DNA from: Atopsyche davidsoni
Taxonomy: Eukaryota > Arthropoda > Insecta > Trichoptera > Hydrobiosidae
Reading direction: 5' to 3'
DNA: 64,000 nt
Assembly (NCBI GenBank): GCA_022113835.1
Contig: JAILWY010000018.1
Coordinates: forward strand, 16,329,501 to 16,393,500
Under the pieces are notes generated by a model. It was not told the origin of the DNA. It saw nothing but the letters and a program-made list of their open reading frames with translations, and ran no database searches. Made by a program: the position numbers and the translations under genes. Numbering within the stretch: the first letter of the stretch is position 1; every line of letters begins with the position of its first letter. This document shows positions 12,970-24,109 of the stretch, in pieces.

Positions 12970-13465
12970 TCAGTTTGTCATTATCCCCAGGACGCACGGC
13001 GCAGTCCTCGTCGATACGGCTGAACGAAAACTCCCACCAGTATCGGCGAGCGCCACGGAGCTGGAAAGGCTGTCTCTAGAATCGGATTTATTGTCCGGAC
13101 GGTAATCTAAATTTGCCACAAAATCTAATTTGTTGCCGGCAGAGCCGAGGGAGGCGGAACACCTGGCTGAATTCAGTCTCATTTGATTACACATCTCCCG
13201 TCTATTCCATTCTTCTAAAAATAGTTTGTCTGTAATCCAAGAAACGGAAATAATCAAAATAATAATTCTATTTATTGAGATAGTAATTTCCTTATTAATG
13301 TAGGTTTTAATATATATTTTTTATTAACTGCGATGTTATCGTATACATATAAAAATGATGTACACGATTTGCTGCACACAACTTTTCAGTTGGGACTTTC
13401 AGCCAAAACGTATTTGCAGAGCTATTGACGGTCAATATATTTATTTAATACGTGATGATAGTAAT
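12970..13465. other. Intergenic spacer
   Basis: The part at 12970-13200 is GC-richer upstream flank of the repeat-protein gene and the rest is AT-rich. I see no gene. The ORF on the minus strand at 12970-13257 has no recognisable features. Confidence 0.4.
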
Positions 13466-13794
13466 TATTACTAATATGATTAGGCACATTAGTTTATACA
13501 TAGAAGATGATTTAAAGAAACTCTCAGAAAAATATCATCGTGATTTGTGTGGGATTTGAACCCACATCCCCAGGTTTACATGACCGGTGTACCAACCCTT
13601 GTACTTACGAATCACTTCCGTTTATCGATAATTTTTAACAATCATACTCTACATAAGGCACATTGGTTCATATGTAGAGTATGATTGTTAAAAATTCTCG
13701 ATAAACGGAATATTAAACGATGATATTTTTCTGAGAGTTTCTTTAAATCATCTTCTATGTATGAACTAATGTACCTAATCATATTAGTAATAAT
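13466..13794. mobile_element. Palindromic fold-back element with tRNA-like module (copy 1)
   Basis: The two halves are inverted copies. ATTACTAATATGATTAGG at the left matches CCTAATCATATTAGTAAT at the right, followed inward by the shared AAAGAAACTCTCAGAAAAAT and a central ACTCTACAT...ATGTAGAGT. The left arm contains a 76-nt tRNA-like unit (13540-13615, minus strand). The right arm has lost it: there ACGGAATATTAAACGATGAT joins the flanks directly. Related elements are at 27538-27962 and 45551-46000. Shared right-flank sequence with the 45.5-kb copy (AATACGCATCTGATTGAC) suggests the element extends to about 13850. Confidence 0.75.
13540..13615 (-). pseudogene. tRNA-Thr(UGU)-like module inside a fold-back element
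   Basis: On the minus strand a 76-nt unit begins GTGATTC and ends AAATCAC, giving a nearly complete 7-bp acceptor stem. It has a perfect B-box T-arm (GGTTCAAATCC within GTGGG...CCCAC) and an anticodon arm whose loop CATGTAA would place UGU. Position 33 is A instead of the invariant U, and the D-arm is poor. This is a tRNA-derived repeat module, not a functional tRNA. Confidence 0.55.
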
Positions 13795-13934
13795 ATAATA
13801 AACCCGTAATGGGTAATAAATACGCATCTGATTGACTTTAATCAAAAAATCGAAGTATGATAATAGTAACCTAAACGTCTGATATAATTTACATAATAAT
13901 GATTTAGGTGGTGTAACATATAATTTTAAAATTA

Positions 13935-14125
13935 TATTTGCCACACCGGGGGCTGGCACTGGAGTGCTTGGGGTGGGGTGGGTGCTGGCCTGCAAGCTGC
14001 TGATAAATTCTACCAGGACTCAATTGGCAATCCTGCCGCCTGGCCGCCTCTGCTGACGTCATCGCATTCATCTGGTGACAAGGACGTACCTACTTGTACG
14101 CCCAAGGGCGGCGGGGGGCTCGGGG
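13935..14125. other. GC-rich segment of unknown origin
   Basis: An abrupt GC-rich block between AT-rich flanks, running from ACACCGGGGGCTGGCACT to GGCGGCGGGGGGCTCGGGG. It may be a retroelement fragment, since other element debris lies on both sides. I do not recognise it. Confidence 0.25.
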
Positions 14126-14324
14126 AGACTAGTTATTTATATTTAACCATTTTCGAGCCATAAATCCATTTTAACAAATTGTCCATAGGAAAAATACATT
14201 AGTACTTTTTTGGCACACAGATCCATGAATATGTACTTATAATACTTTTTCCTCTTGATCGGTTTACAGAATTTGATTGCAGAGATTATGGTATACTGAG
14301 TTTAAAAAATTTGTAAAAATAAGA

Positions 14325-14540
14325 CTGCGCTTGCTTGTCATCTGTGTCGCATGGGCAGTTGATAGAGATAGTGTTGTTCAGCAACCCTGAGGGGTGTCGG
14401 AGTGTGGGTAGACCGAAGACCAACCGGTAAGCTGGTGTGACGAAGGACTGGAGAGTAGCAGCTCCACAATTTTTGGAGGAGCCCAGGACCCACCGCAGGT
14501 TGTACCGTCGTAGGTGGTGATAATGATGATGATGTAAACA
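14325..14540 (+). mobile_element. Probable 3' tail of a non-LTR retrotransposon
   Basis: Moderate-GC sequence ending in GGTGGTGATAATGATGATGA, a simple-repeat tail of the kind seen at the 3' ends of insect LINEs, and set in AT-rich DNA. No intact reverse transcriptase frame remains. The assignment rests on style only. Confidence 0.35.
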
Positions 14541-14646
14541 TTTGTGGCGTAACGAATGTAGGATAATATTAATCATCATACAAATGATGTATAATTTTCG
14601 GATGAGTGCATAATAAATAAAATAATTATTACTTGTGGATGTTGTC

Positions 14647-14652
14647 TTTATT
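14647..14652 (-). terminator. Poly(A) signal of the serine protease gene
   Basis: AATAAA on the minus strand, about 30 nt beyond the TGA stop at 14681-14683 of the protease gene. Confidence 0.55.
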
Positions 14653-14680
14653 ATAATAAATAAGATATACAATATTTATA

Positions 14681-17516
14681 TCAGTAGTCGTCTTCCAAAT
14701 CGAGGTGGTCGTAAATAAATTCGATGAATGATGACACTTTTGTGTAGACAGAAGGGGCTCCCTTGGTTCCGCAAGGGTTAAATCCCCAAGACACAATGCC
14801 AATCTGAAATTATATTAACCTATTATGTCTTGTTTGCACTATTAGAACCAAATATATTATGTTTTGTTTGAGAATAATTAATTTAATTCCATATATTCAT
14901 TTTGTTTTGTTATGTTAGGGTCCATATAAACACGCCAACCTTATTTATGTAAGTTCGAGCTGAAGGTACAAAATATTAATATATTTTTAATTTTATAAAT
15001 TGAATGGTACTATAGGTAATATAAAATTTTAGTAAGTTAGTTTGTTGACTAGCTATCGGCATGTTAGTAAACATACCGTTTGATTGTCGCTTAGAAAAAA
15101 CAGTTTTCCTTTGGTCATATCTAGTAAAAGCATGGTTTGCTTTATCTTGTGTTAACACGTTCGAACTCCACTGATAGCGTATATTCTTCCATTGTCAACC
15201 TGCGTGCATTGATATTCTCCTATTTGCGGTAATGAATCCTCGGTCTCACCTGGACAGTCTTGTTGTTGAGTTGCTGGGTGAGGGGTCCACCAGAGTCTCC
15301 GTTGCAGGCCGACTTGCCTCCCGTGAGGGGGCCCGTGCACACGTTGGACCTCTCGTCCAGAGGGTTTCGGTCGTCCTCGCTCTCGCGGAATGCCTCGATT
15401 GAGTCGTTGCATTCTATTACCGTACAACAACACCAGTTAGGACACATTTCAAATAAGCGACTAGTTTCGTCAACATGCTAGATTGGCATCTCCAGTTTTC
15501 CTTTACTCTTCTTACTCTTGATGACCCCTACTTAACATGTTGTCGAAATTAGTACCGCCGAAAAATAAAAAAGTAAGAATAACACTTAATTTTGTTTTAA
15601 TAATAATATTAACGAGTAAGTAGGTTTTATTTCACTCTCGTAAGATTTACAAAAGGAAAATTTCAATTTGTGTGGTGTTTGATCTCGTGCGTCATTTCAA
15701 TGAGTAAGCTGGGTTGTATACGACCTTTGAAAGTGAGGATTGGCAGGTCAATTTCCTGAAGGTTCTCGGGGGCCTTGCTGTTGGGGGAGGACTTGAGCAG
15801 TCCCCATCCGGAGAGGTTGGACTCGCCCTCCGGGGTCGTGTCGGGGGCCGGCAGCGCGATGGGCTGGACCACTTTGTTGAAGGTCAGGGGTCTTTCCAAT
15901 CGCAGCAGGGCGATGTCGTTGGGATTCACGTCTCTAATAATTAAGAAATGAACGTATCATTTCAAATACAATAATTGACAGCAATTTATATTGCGCAACA
16001 TAAGGTTATTCATGGTTACATTGTGTAGTATTTGGCCCGTGGCGGTTGTCAACCACATAATATCACATATTGTCTTATCATTTATTTAGGAAAACGTGTG
16101 TGTTAACGGTTGAGAAAAATATTTAAAAAGGGTAGTAAACGTTAAAATATCCAAATTATCCATTCTCACTTGAGTTATATAATATTTAGCTGTTATTTTT
16201 ACTGCTTTGGAAATATCGAATGAATCACTTTGTGGGTAGACTAAAGTTAAGACAGAACAAATTATTTTATACTGTTTCAAGGTAAAATATGTATTTGGAG
16301 TGTTCATGGTACAATCGGTTATCGTGTGGTTAATGCCCACTGTACTTTTAGATCACATACCATCATTTTTTTACTAAAACAAGTAATTTCATGAAATCGT
16401 CCAAATACAAATATTTCATTTAAAATCTTTTTAGATTTTTTATATTGCAACTTGACTTCTTTTTTCATCAAACCTTTAGGCTTTTATTTTGAATGCTCAC
16501 CCTTTGTAGTCCGGATGGACGAACTTGTCGGCGACCCTGATGACCTGCGCGCTGCGCTCCTTGGCCTTGACGCTGTGGATGCCCGCGATCACGTCCAGCG
16601 GGGTGAGGAAGCTCCACGGAGAAGTGGACACGCAGTGGCCTGCTGTCAGAACCTGCCGCATTGCAATAATAAAAACTGACAATTTTTAATCGGCTGGTAT
16701 CACTAGCTAATAAATTAATTGAGTAACCAAAATAGATTAAACAGATGATTAGATGCAAGAGCATCGATATTTTTTGTTTTGTAATCGTTTAAAAAATGTT
16801 ATTCGCTTCTCATGCGCTCAGACATTTTTCAATGGGTCTAGTCACTTTTTCACAATTTATGTACTGAATAATTATCTAGATATATATAGCTTTTATATTT
16901 TGATGGCAAATAAGTAAGTGAACTGCCTGACTGACCCAGCTTTCGGTGATGATGGAGCCGCCGCAGGTGTGGGAGTGCAGCCAGAGAATCCTCTTCTGGA
17001 GCGACACCTGGTAGGGGTGGGAGTGAGGTTTAGCCTCATGGCCTCCGACGATTTTGTTTTTCTTTACCACTCCCCCTGTAAATATATTTTTAAGGGTATT
17101 TAAATACTTGTTTTCACACCAGTGCGTCACTATTATACAGATCTGCGGTTCATATAACTTATAATTTTGAATGCATTTTCTTTTAAAATATCAAATCCTG
17201 AAGACCAGTATCACATACTTGCATGTGTTTATCCGGATACGGCTATATCGAATCTTTTATTTTAATTTTTCGAGGATATAATCCTAAAAGTAAGCACAGA
17301 CAAATGCTCAACTTCAGAACGCAATGAAGCTATTTTTTTTATTATTATACTTCTTTTTTACCGATATTCTCTGAATGTAAAAAAGTGATACGCAAAATTT
17401 ACTTTTTGGCTTCAAATCAATGCGTCAGTGCCTCAGTGTATTGTCACATGTAGCCTCAACTTACCTTCCGTGAAATCCAAAATAAATACAATAGCAATCA
17501 CTGTTTTTATATGCAT
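14681..17516 (-). CDS. Secreted chymotrypsin-like serine protease (S1 family, six exons)
   Basis: Exons 17516-17465, 17075-16936, 16652-16501, 15933-15725, 15413-15250 and 14803-14681 join in frame to 279 aa. Residues 1-17 form the signal peptide. A very short propeptide ends NK before IVGG (26-29), so activation needs cleavage after Lys25. The catalytic triad is His70 (LTAGHC), Asp121 (NDIALL) and Ser225 (GDSGGP). The residue six before the catalytic Ser, which sets the base of the S1 pocket (position 189), is Ser219. That is chymotrypsin-like, not the Asp of trypsins. The C-terminal SWG and PSVYTKV motifs are present. There is no clip domain, so a digestive or extracellular protease is more likely than a clip-type cascade enzyme. 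The fourth intron has a weak GTCGTA donor, but its neighbours fix the frame. A TATA box lies upstream and a poly(A) signal downstream. Confidence 0.93.
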
Positions 17517-17586
17517 TTCTATGTTTGGCGGTTGACACAACACAGAAAACGTAACTAATGACAGTGAATAGTCAACATTTTGTCTA

Positions 17587-17595
17587 TTATATATA
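17587..17595 (-). promoter_or_regulatory. TATA box of the serine protease gene
   Basis: TATATATAA on the minus strand, 71 nt upstream of the ATG at 17516. This predicts transcription starting near 17560-17566 with a leader of about 45-50 nt. Confidence 0.55.
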
Positions 17596-17926
17596 TCCTT
17601 TTTAAGCAATTTATCTCACATTATTTCGATAAAAGAAACTTAATTTATGTTGTAAATTTCACATGCGGGCAAATGCCTGACATTTTATTTAGATACTAAT
17701 AAAATGCAAATTAACTTATTCATTTTTAAAAATGTAATGTTTGCTTAATTTGATTTATTGCATTCAGATTTAGATGATATTTTTGCTCATTAATGAAAGT
17801 TATAGGGACAGGCGACAGTGAAATGCAAAAAAACTTAACATTCAGAGTTAAATTATTACGAGTTTATTTGATACCAATTCTATAAGGCTTTAAGACGAAT
17901 CAATTATGCTTTGAGGTATTTTGAAA

Positions 17927-17929
<3 letters not shown>

Positions 17930-18006
<77 letters not shown>
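17930..18006. repeat. (AT)n microsatellite
   Basis: An uninterrupted alternating TA tract of roughly 75 bp, likely polymorphic in length. The surrounding 17600-19100 is AT-rich with no gene I can support. Confidence 0.95.
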
Positions 18007-18013
<7 letters not shown>

Positions 18014-19100
18014 AATAAATATAAGAACTATCTTGATACATTAGTAATGGATTTTCATTGCGTACAGTAAGAACAAATGAATAAAATTCAATCTGGAAAC
18101 TAAACTGAAAATAATAGTTTTTTTTTTATATTACGTATGCTATTTATATTTTATCATTATAGTTAGACTGTATTCGTTTGTCACGAAGAAGTCACAACGA
18201 ATGTATTACAATGTAAAAATCAAGGTTGACATTTTAATAAAAAATTAAGTATATTTTATGATAAAATTTTTAGGTTAAAAAATAAAAAAGCTTATGCTTT
18301 CAATTACAGTAAAATTTTATTTGAAAAAAAGTTTTTTATCTTGCGTACCCAATTATCTAACTATTTACTCTGCCTTGGCCCACTGTTCTAGCGTGACATG
18401 AATTTAGATGTGATAGAAATTAAGTATTTCTCTCCATGGCCTGGTTCTAATATAGAAATCACTTTAACTGGAATTTTGATAGTACATTGTTATTAAAAAG
18501 CCTTTCAATGTAGTTTTTTGTCATAAAAAAATTAATGTTACTTATCCATATCAAAAAATAGCTCGAATGGTTTATGTCTTGAGTACTGTATACTGTGTCT
18601 TATACTAGCAATAAAAAAAAAAAATATATATTGAATATATTGAATATTATTTAAGTCTAATGTTTGTACTAACTACTTTTATTTTTAGTTATTATGTAGG
18701 TAGAATGATGTACAACAAGAACCTACGTACCTATATAAAATATAATATGTAGATGTTTAGCTAATAAATTTATTTGTGCATAAGCTATATACGTTTGTAG
18801 GAATAAATAACTTCACGAATATGATGAAAAGTCACAAAGATAAAAGTCAAAACTAAATATGTATCCCTCGAGTGCTTAAAAAATGCACATTAATTAAAAG
18901 CTTACATACTTTCTATTAAATTTCTAACTAACTTACTTCTTAGGTATAGTGATACTCCCAGATGTTTTTTAAAACAGTTTTAAAATCATCTACGTATATA
19001 ATTTTATTTTTATTGAAATCAAATAATCATGAAAGTATTATATGTTATCCGATTCCTGTCGAATATTCGATTATCCGAACTCGCATGCTCGCGGTCTGTG
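18007..19100. other. AT-rich intergenic region
   Basis: This lies between the protease promoter and the repeat cluster before CDC26. No coding sequence, RNA gene or clear element is visible. Confidence 0.4.
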
Positions 19101-19300
19101 TATTGCTAATTAAATATGAATGGCTTTCTTCTAAACAGAGAAATCCATGTCCTACGCTACCACCTTTTTTTCCGCCGGAGCTGGGAAACCGTCAGGTAAT
19201 ATTCCAGCTCCGGCAGCGTCTCCTTTATTCCTTCTTTCGTCTCAACATCCTCAAATAAAAAAAACACATAAAAAACAAAAGTCTGAAAGAAGCATCGGTT

Positions 19301-19323
19301 CCTGCGGGGAAGATCCCCGCAGG
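19301..19323. repeat. Short perfect GC hairpin
   Basis: CCTGCGGGGA, loop AGA, then TCCCCGCAGG: a 10-bp perfect GC-rich stem in AT-rich surroundings. It lies just before a dispersed repeat (19381-19500) and may belong to the same element. Confidence 0.6.
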
Positions 19324-19380
19324 CATTGCATCAACGTATGCTGCATTCCTGTAAAGAGGGAAGAGGCAGCATGTATGTGA

Positions 19381-19500
19381 CCTGTGCTACGCTACCACCT
19401 AAGCCACATCTTGTAAACCCTACAAACGTGCAGGGCCAGGGGATAGTCATACACTGTATTGCAATCATAGCCCTAACAACTATTGTAAATTAAAATAAAG
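19381..19500 (+). repeat. Dispersed repeat, copy A
   Basis: About 120 bp containing CACCTAAGCCACATCTTGTA and ending TAAAATAAAG. It is closely similar to 20195-20305 (+) and 30851-30961 (-). The identity of the element is unknown. The shared AATAAAG-like end suggests a retroposed or LTR-type unit. Confidence 0.65.
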
Positions 19501-19890
19501 AAAAATTAACTAGAATACTAAAATTATCTTATATATAATTTTCTAACATAGTGAATTATCGAGCTATCACGCCTCGTCAATGGAATATTATCATTAGCCT
19601 AGTGCTTGATCACAAGTACTTTGGGGGTGACCATTTATATCATTGGACTTAAGCTACGTGAAATAAAACACGAGCTCATTAAATATATGTTTAAATAATA
19701 TCTTTATTCATGACTTAATATAGGTATGTTTAGAATGAACGCTGATTCCATTTCGCATAAATTATTTTTTGGGGCAATATCCATTCTGAGATTTGCCCTA
19801 CCAAAAAAATAAAAAAATGGTAGACGCTTCGGATAATCAAATTTTATTATAAAATATAAAGTAGGTAAGTATCATGTTTTAAAATATATA

Positions 19891-20109
19891 TTATATTCCC
19901 ATAGGTCCACGCTTTTGCGGGATTAATCCAATTCTTTCATGGATTTCTCTGGTAGATTTGGCATCGGTATGCCATGTGGGTAGTTTATGAAGTGATCCGT
20001 CAGGATCTTGTGATAGCTGACTCTTATTTGCTTGCTGTCTTTTCATGGCGATGTATTCTTCCAAGTCGTCTAGTTTTAACTCCACGCTTGTTAATGGCCG
20101 GCGAATCAT
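19891..20109 (-). CDS. Cdc26: Anaphase-promoting complex subunit CDC26
   Basis: A single-exon 72-aa protein starting MIRRPLTSVELKLDDLEEY and carrying RERIGL-like EIHERIGLIPQKRG near the end. Both blocks match the CDC26/APC12 family (an N-terminal R-R-x-P-T-x-x-E-L-K-L-D-D segment and a C-terminal R-I-G motif). The extreme N-terminus of CDC26 inserts into the TPR superhelix of APC6/CDC16 and stabilises it within the APC/C ubiquitin ligase, which acts in mitosis. The length is normal for the family (about 80 aa). The gene is head-to-head with ING3, with starts 513 bp apart. A dispersed repeat sits at 20195-20305 in the upstream region, so any 5' UTR either includes it or is interrupted by an intron. 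Confidence 0.85.
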   Translation of the reverse strand: MIRRPLTSVELKLDDLEEYIAMKRQQANKSQLSQDPDGSLHKLPTWHTDAKSTREIHERIGLIPQKRGPMGI

Positions 20110-20622
20110 TCTTGAGACTTGAAAAAGAATACGTTATTGTAAAATATTTTTTTTACACATATTTTTCCCTACACAAACTCAATAATGAAAATCCATGTAA
20201 GCCACCAACTAAGCCACATGCTGCAAGCCCTACATCCTGCGCGCAGGATCAGGGGATAGCTATAAACCGTATTGTAAGCATAGCTCTAACAAATATTGTA
20301 ATTTAACTTAAAAGAAAATAAGAATTCTTGGATTTAAATTTTTTTTAAATACTTTATCGAAAATCAACGCAGCCAGCGACTTTACCTACAATAAAATATA
20401 TGGAAAATATTCTTTTTGTTTTTCAATGTTGGTGCAACTGATATCCGTCAATGGATGGCGTTATTTGCTTTTTGCGAAGTGCCTGCGACTCACTTCATGT
20501 TTATACACTCGTGACAGTCCGCGAGCGTACCCTTCAAAGTCGCTTTAAATAATAATATTTCTCGAATATTAACACTAAATCTTTTGTTATAGTTATAAAA
20601 AAACCTACTGAGGATATTAAAA
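20110..20622. promoter_or_regulatory. Divergent promoter region of CDC26 and ING3
   Basis: 513 bp between the two start codons. It contains dispersed-repeat copy B and a less AT-rich segment at 20420-20545 (GTCCGCGAGCGTACCC). No TATA box is obvious for either gene, as expected for housekeeping genes. Confidence 0.5.
20195..20305 (+). repeat. Dispersed repeat, copy B
   Basis: AACTAAGCCACATGCTGCAA and AGGGGATAGCTATAAACCGT match copy A at 19381-19500 with scattered differences. It lies between the CDC26 and ING3 starts. Confidence 0.65.
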
Positions 20623-23600
20623 ATGTTGTACTTAGAAGATTACCTCGAAAGTAAGTATAGGACAGCTGTCTTCTTCTGCTTAAGGATACGAACTTCGTGT
20701 TGCATGTCAAAGCAGCAAAACCTTTACCAACTTAGCGATAATGCTACTATTTTCAAACTTGTTTATTTTTTGTACAAGGCTATTACATTCAATAATAAAC
20801 ATTATATTTTTTAGTGATCGAGCATTTACCTCAGGAACTTCGCGATCGTTTTACTGAAATGAGGGAGATGGATTTATCAGTCCAGAGTGAGATGCTAATA
20901 AAATAAAATTCATTCCATCTACTTTCAATATGTAGAAATATTTTTTTACACAGTTATATATTGTTCATTTTAGACAGTATGGATTCACTTGAAAAGAGGG
21001 TGAGGACATTATTTGGGACTTGTAGACGAGGTGATATGACAAATGACCAGGCAAACGTGGAGTTTGGTGAAATCCGAAGAGGTTACCATAGAACAATAGA
21101 AGATGCCGATGAAAAAGTACAGCTAGCCAACCAGATGTATGAATTAGTAGAACGATACTTGCGTAGATTAGGTAAATATTATAATCTTCATTTTATCTTT
21201 TGTAGTTGTAATTCACATTTGAATATAATCAACTTGTTCGTTATAAATATTTACTGAATATATTATTTACGTTTTCCTATTGATTGTTAAATATAACTTA
21301 TTATAAACAGATCATGGGTACTAAAGTAGTCGTCTATATGCACATAAATAAAAAGTAGTTAAATTTATTTCCAACGGATGAATGAACAAGTTGCCAAGTT
21401 CTTTCAAGTTATTAAATGCAAGTTCTGCTTTAGAAATTCAATATTTTTGACAGAGAGTACTTGGTGGAATTATAAGTAAAGTAGTTGAGTGATTTTTCCA
21501 CATATAGATTTTTATTGGTGACCAGTTTCGCCAACCTTTCACGTTGGCATTATTAAACATAGTCATCATTTCTGCATTAATAACTGCTACCAATAACGTA
21601 ATAGACTTCAATAGCATTACAATCCTAAAAATATTTGAGCATGTCGCTCTCATCTATTTTTATTCTTGATTTCATCATTTCAAAACCTTTTAAAAACTGG
21701 TTGTCTTAACCACGCTGGATGTTAATTATATTTGTGCATTGATTTATAATAAATTTGTATTTTGTCTCTTTGCTATTGCAGACACAGAGTTATATAAGTT
21801 TAAGTGTGAATTGGAAGCTGACAATAAAGGAATTACAGAGCTACTCGAGAAAAGGTCATTGGAACTTGATGCACCGACATCTCTTGTGCAAAATTCCCAA
21901 ACCGGTCATCATAAGGAAAACAGGTTAATTTATATCTTCATATAACATGTTTAAAAAAGATTATTTACCTATTAAATATTCAACTGTGATATAAATTTAA
22001 ATATTATGTGTTCGGAAAATCATGTTGGGGTATTCCATGAGGATAATTTTCAACATTGTAGTAATATAATTAAAATGTTGTTTATAAAATAGCTGAATAT
22101 GAAATATATATGCGATTTAATAAAAATTTAATTATAAGATGTGCTTATAAGTATTCTGGCTGAAGTTACAGGTATCGAGTGCGTGCAGAGAAGCGGCGTG
22201 AAAGCTGGGGAGGTTCTAGTTCCGTTGGAGGTGGCTCAGGCCGAGCCAGCGACTCTGGTCCCGGTTTGCGCACTGACCCTCGTTCTGAGCCTCGCTCTGG
22301 TCTTCCTGCGACTACTCCTTTGGCCCTCTCCCGCACTGATTCTGCTATTCAGGTATTTAATCTTACAGGAAGCTTATACAAACGACAATAGAGAGGGTAC
22401 CAGAGATGACCAGGAATTTGATTGTTTCAGGCGGCTTTGGGACGAGGAGCAGAAGCAGGCAGTCCAACTGGTTACAATTTACATATGGGAGCTGGTAATG
22501 CTATCGTAGCTGCAGCTAGTCAGGCCATTGCTGCCACACAGCAGGTGAGTTCTTTAGGCTTATCTATTGTTATTTGTCATAAAGGTATTCAATTTCTTAT
22601 CTCCAATTTGTTTTGAAATTTATGATAAATTTACTTAAGGTTATTTTGAAGAGTCATAAAGTACAGTTTAACGTGTTTGGATAGAAGAATTCAGAAAGAC
22701 ATATTAATAGTCACATTTAATTATCTACTGATAAACAATTCAATTAGTAATAAGTTAACAATTTTATTTAATAAAAATGGCAATCAGCCTGTACTATTAG
22801 CATTTAATGTTCATTGGTATTTTGTATGACTCATAATCAATGTTTTAGAAAACAAAAATACACTAAGGTGGAAACAAGTTACATATAATTACAACATCAA
22901 AAAGATAATGTTTCCTATTTCATAACTACCAAATTAGCCTTTGGTAATCTTATCCAAAGTGCAAACCGTTACAGGTTTGCACTTTGGATTACATTTATTA
23001 ATTTTTTTTTTTATTTCATAAATTTGGGTAATATGGCCACATGAGTCAAAATAATATATATTAGCTTTTTTTATTAGTATTAGTTTATTAGTAGTAGTTA
23101 TTCAGCCTGTTGTCGCACAGTTTAGGTAATTAATTTTTTTTATAATTATGGATGATTCAGATGCAGCAGGGACGTCGCACCGCCTCCCTTAAGGCATCAT
23201 ATGAAGCCATCAATGCGGGTGCTAGTTCTGGGACTTTGGGCTCAGGGGAGTTGTTAGTGGGACGGGATCTGGCTGGGGCGGCTGCGCAGGCTTTGCACGC
23301 AGCACAACAACTGGATCCTATGCCTGCTATGGTCTCCATGCCTGCCCTCGTTTCGGCTACTAAGCGACACAAGAAGTAAGTTATACTAATATATTATATG
23401 CCAAAAATTTTATAAACATTTCAGATATTTCATAAAATGTTGTTTTTTTTTTTAATATTAGGAAAGCGAGTTATGGCAGTTCATCTAGTTCTAGTAGCCT
23501 GATGCTTCAAAGTCAGCAGACTTTGACTTCATCGGTGAGCAGATCCTCTTCTCCAACCCAAAGGTAAAAATACCATCTGATTTCTAGTAACTTTTCATTA

Positions 23601-24032
23601 AAAGTGTTCATTCATGTTTTATTTTATGTAATGTCTATTTTCTTGTTTAATTAAATTTTAGTGTTGGAAGTGTCGGAGTATCAACAGCTGCGCCCATCAC
23701 ATCTATGCCTCTCGAGGAAACATTAACTGATGGGGAATGGACTTATGATCCTAATGAACCTCGATATTGCATTTGTAACCAAGTGTCTTATGGGGATATG
23801 GTTGCTTGTGATAATGAAGGCGTAAGAATTATTTTATTATTTATTTTATCACTGTGCTTATGGTTAATTTACTCGTGTCCATTTCAACATTGTGTTTTTT
23901 TGCATTCATTTGCAGTGTCGATATGAGTGGTTCCACTACCCGTGTGTGGGTATAACTGCACCACCGAAGGGTAAATGGTATTGCCCTCAGTGCCACACAA
24001 ATATGAGACGACGCGGAAATCGAAAAAATTAA
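20623..24032 (+). CDS. Ing3: Inhibitor of growth protein 3 (ING3), ten exons
   Basis: Exons 20623-20650, 20815-20886, 20974-21171, 21782-21923, 22172-22352, 22431-22544, 23161-23375, 23462-23563, 23662-23821 and 23916-24032 join in frame to 442 aa (human ING3 is about 418). The N-terminus ([15 protein letters not shown], then [14 protein letters not shown]) is the ING domain that docks into its complex. A Gly/Ser/Ala-rich middle includes the conserved [13 protein letters not shown]. The C-terminal PHD finger (from about residue 386, [15 protein letters not shown] to GKWYCPQC) has the C4HC3 zinc ligands and reads H3K4me3. ING3 is a subunit of the TIP60/NuA4 histone acetyltransferase complex in the nucleus. 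Intron 6 holds a 16-bp perfect inverted repeat. Confidence 0.96.
22952..22989. repeat. Perfect inverted repeat in an ING3 intron
   Basis: ATCCAAAGTGCAAACC, loop GTTACA, then GGTTTGCACTTTGGAT: a perfect 16-bp stem. It could be a MITE relic or a short RNA hairpin. The flanks do not extend the pairing clearly. Confidence 0.7.
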
Positions 24033-24103
24033 ATTGAAAAAGTATATCATTTTCAGTTTTACTTACCATTTAAATCTTTCAAATATAATGTTTTGAATGA
24101 ATG

Positions 24104-24109
24104 AATAAA
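24104..24109 (+). terminator. ING3 poly(A) signal
   Basis: AATAAA 72 nt after the ING3 stop codon. Confidence 0.55.

Noticed and set aside
13540..13615. A functional tRNA gene
   Set aside because: The D-arm is poor, the invariant U33 is A, and the unit sits inside a palindromic repeat with degraded copies elsewhere.
19147..19380. Plus-strand 77-aa ORF starting MSYATTFFSAGAG
   Set aside because: It overlaps the hairpin and dispersed-repeat region and shows a shared CTACGCTACCACC motif, so it is probably part of a repeat.
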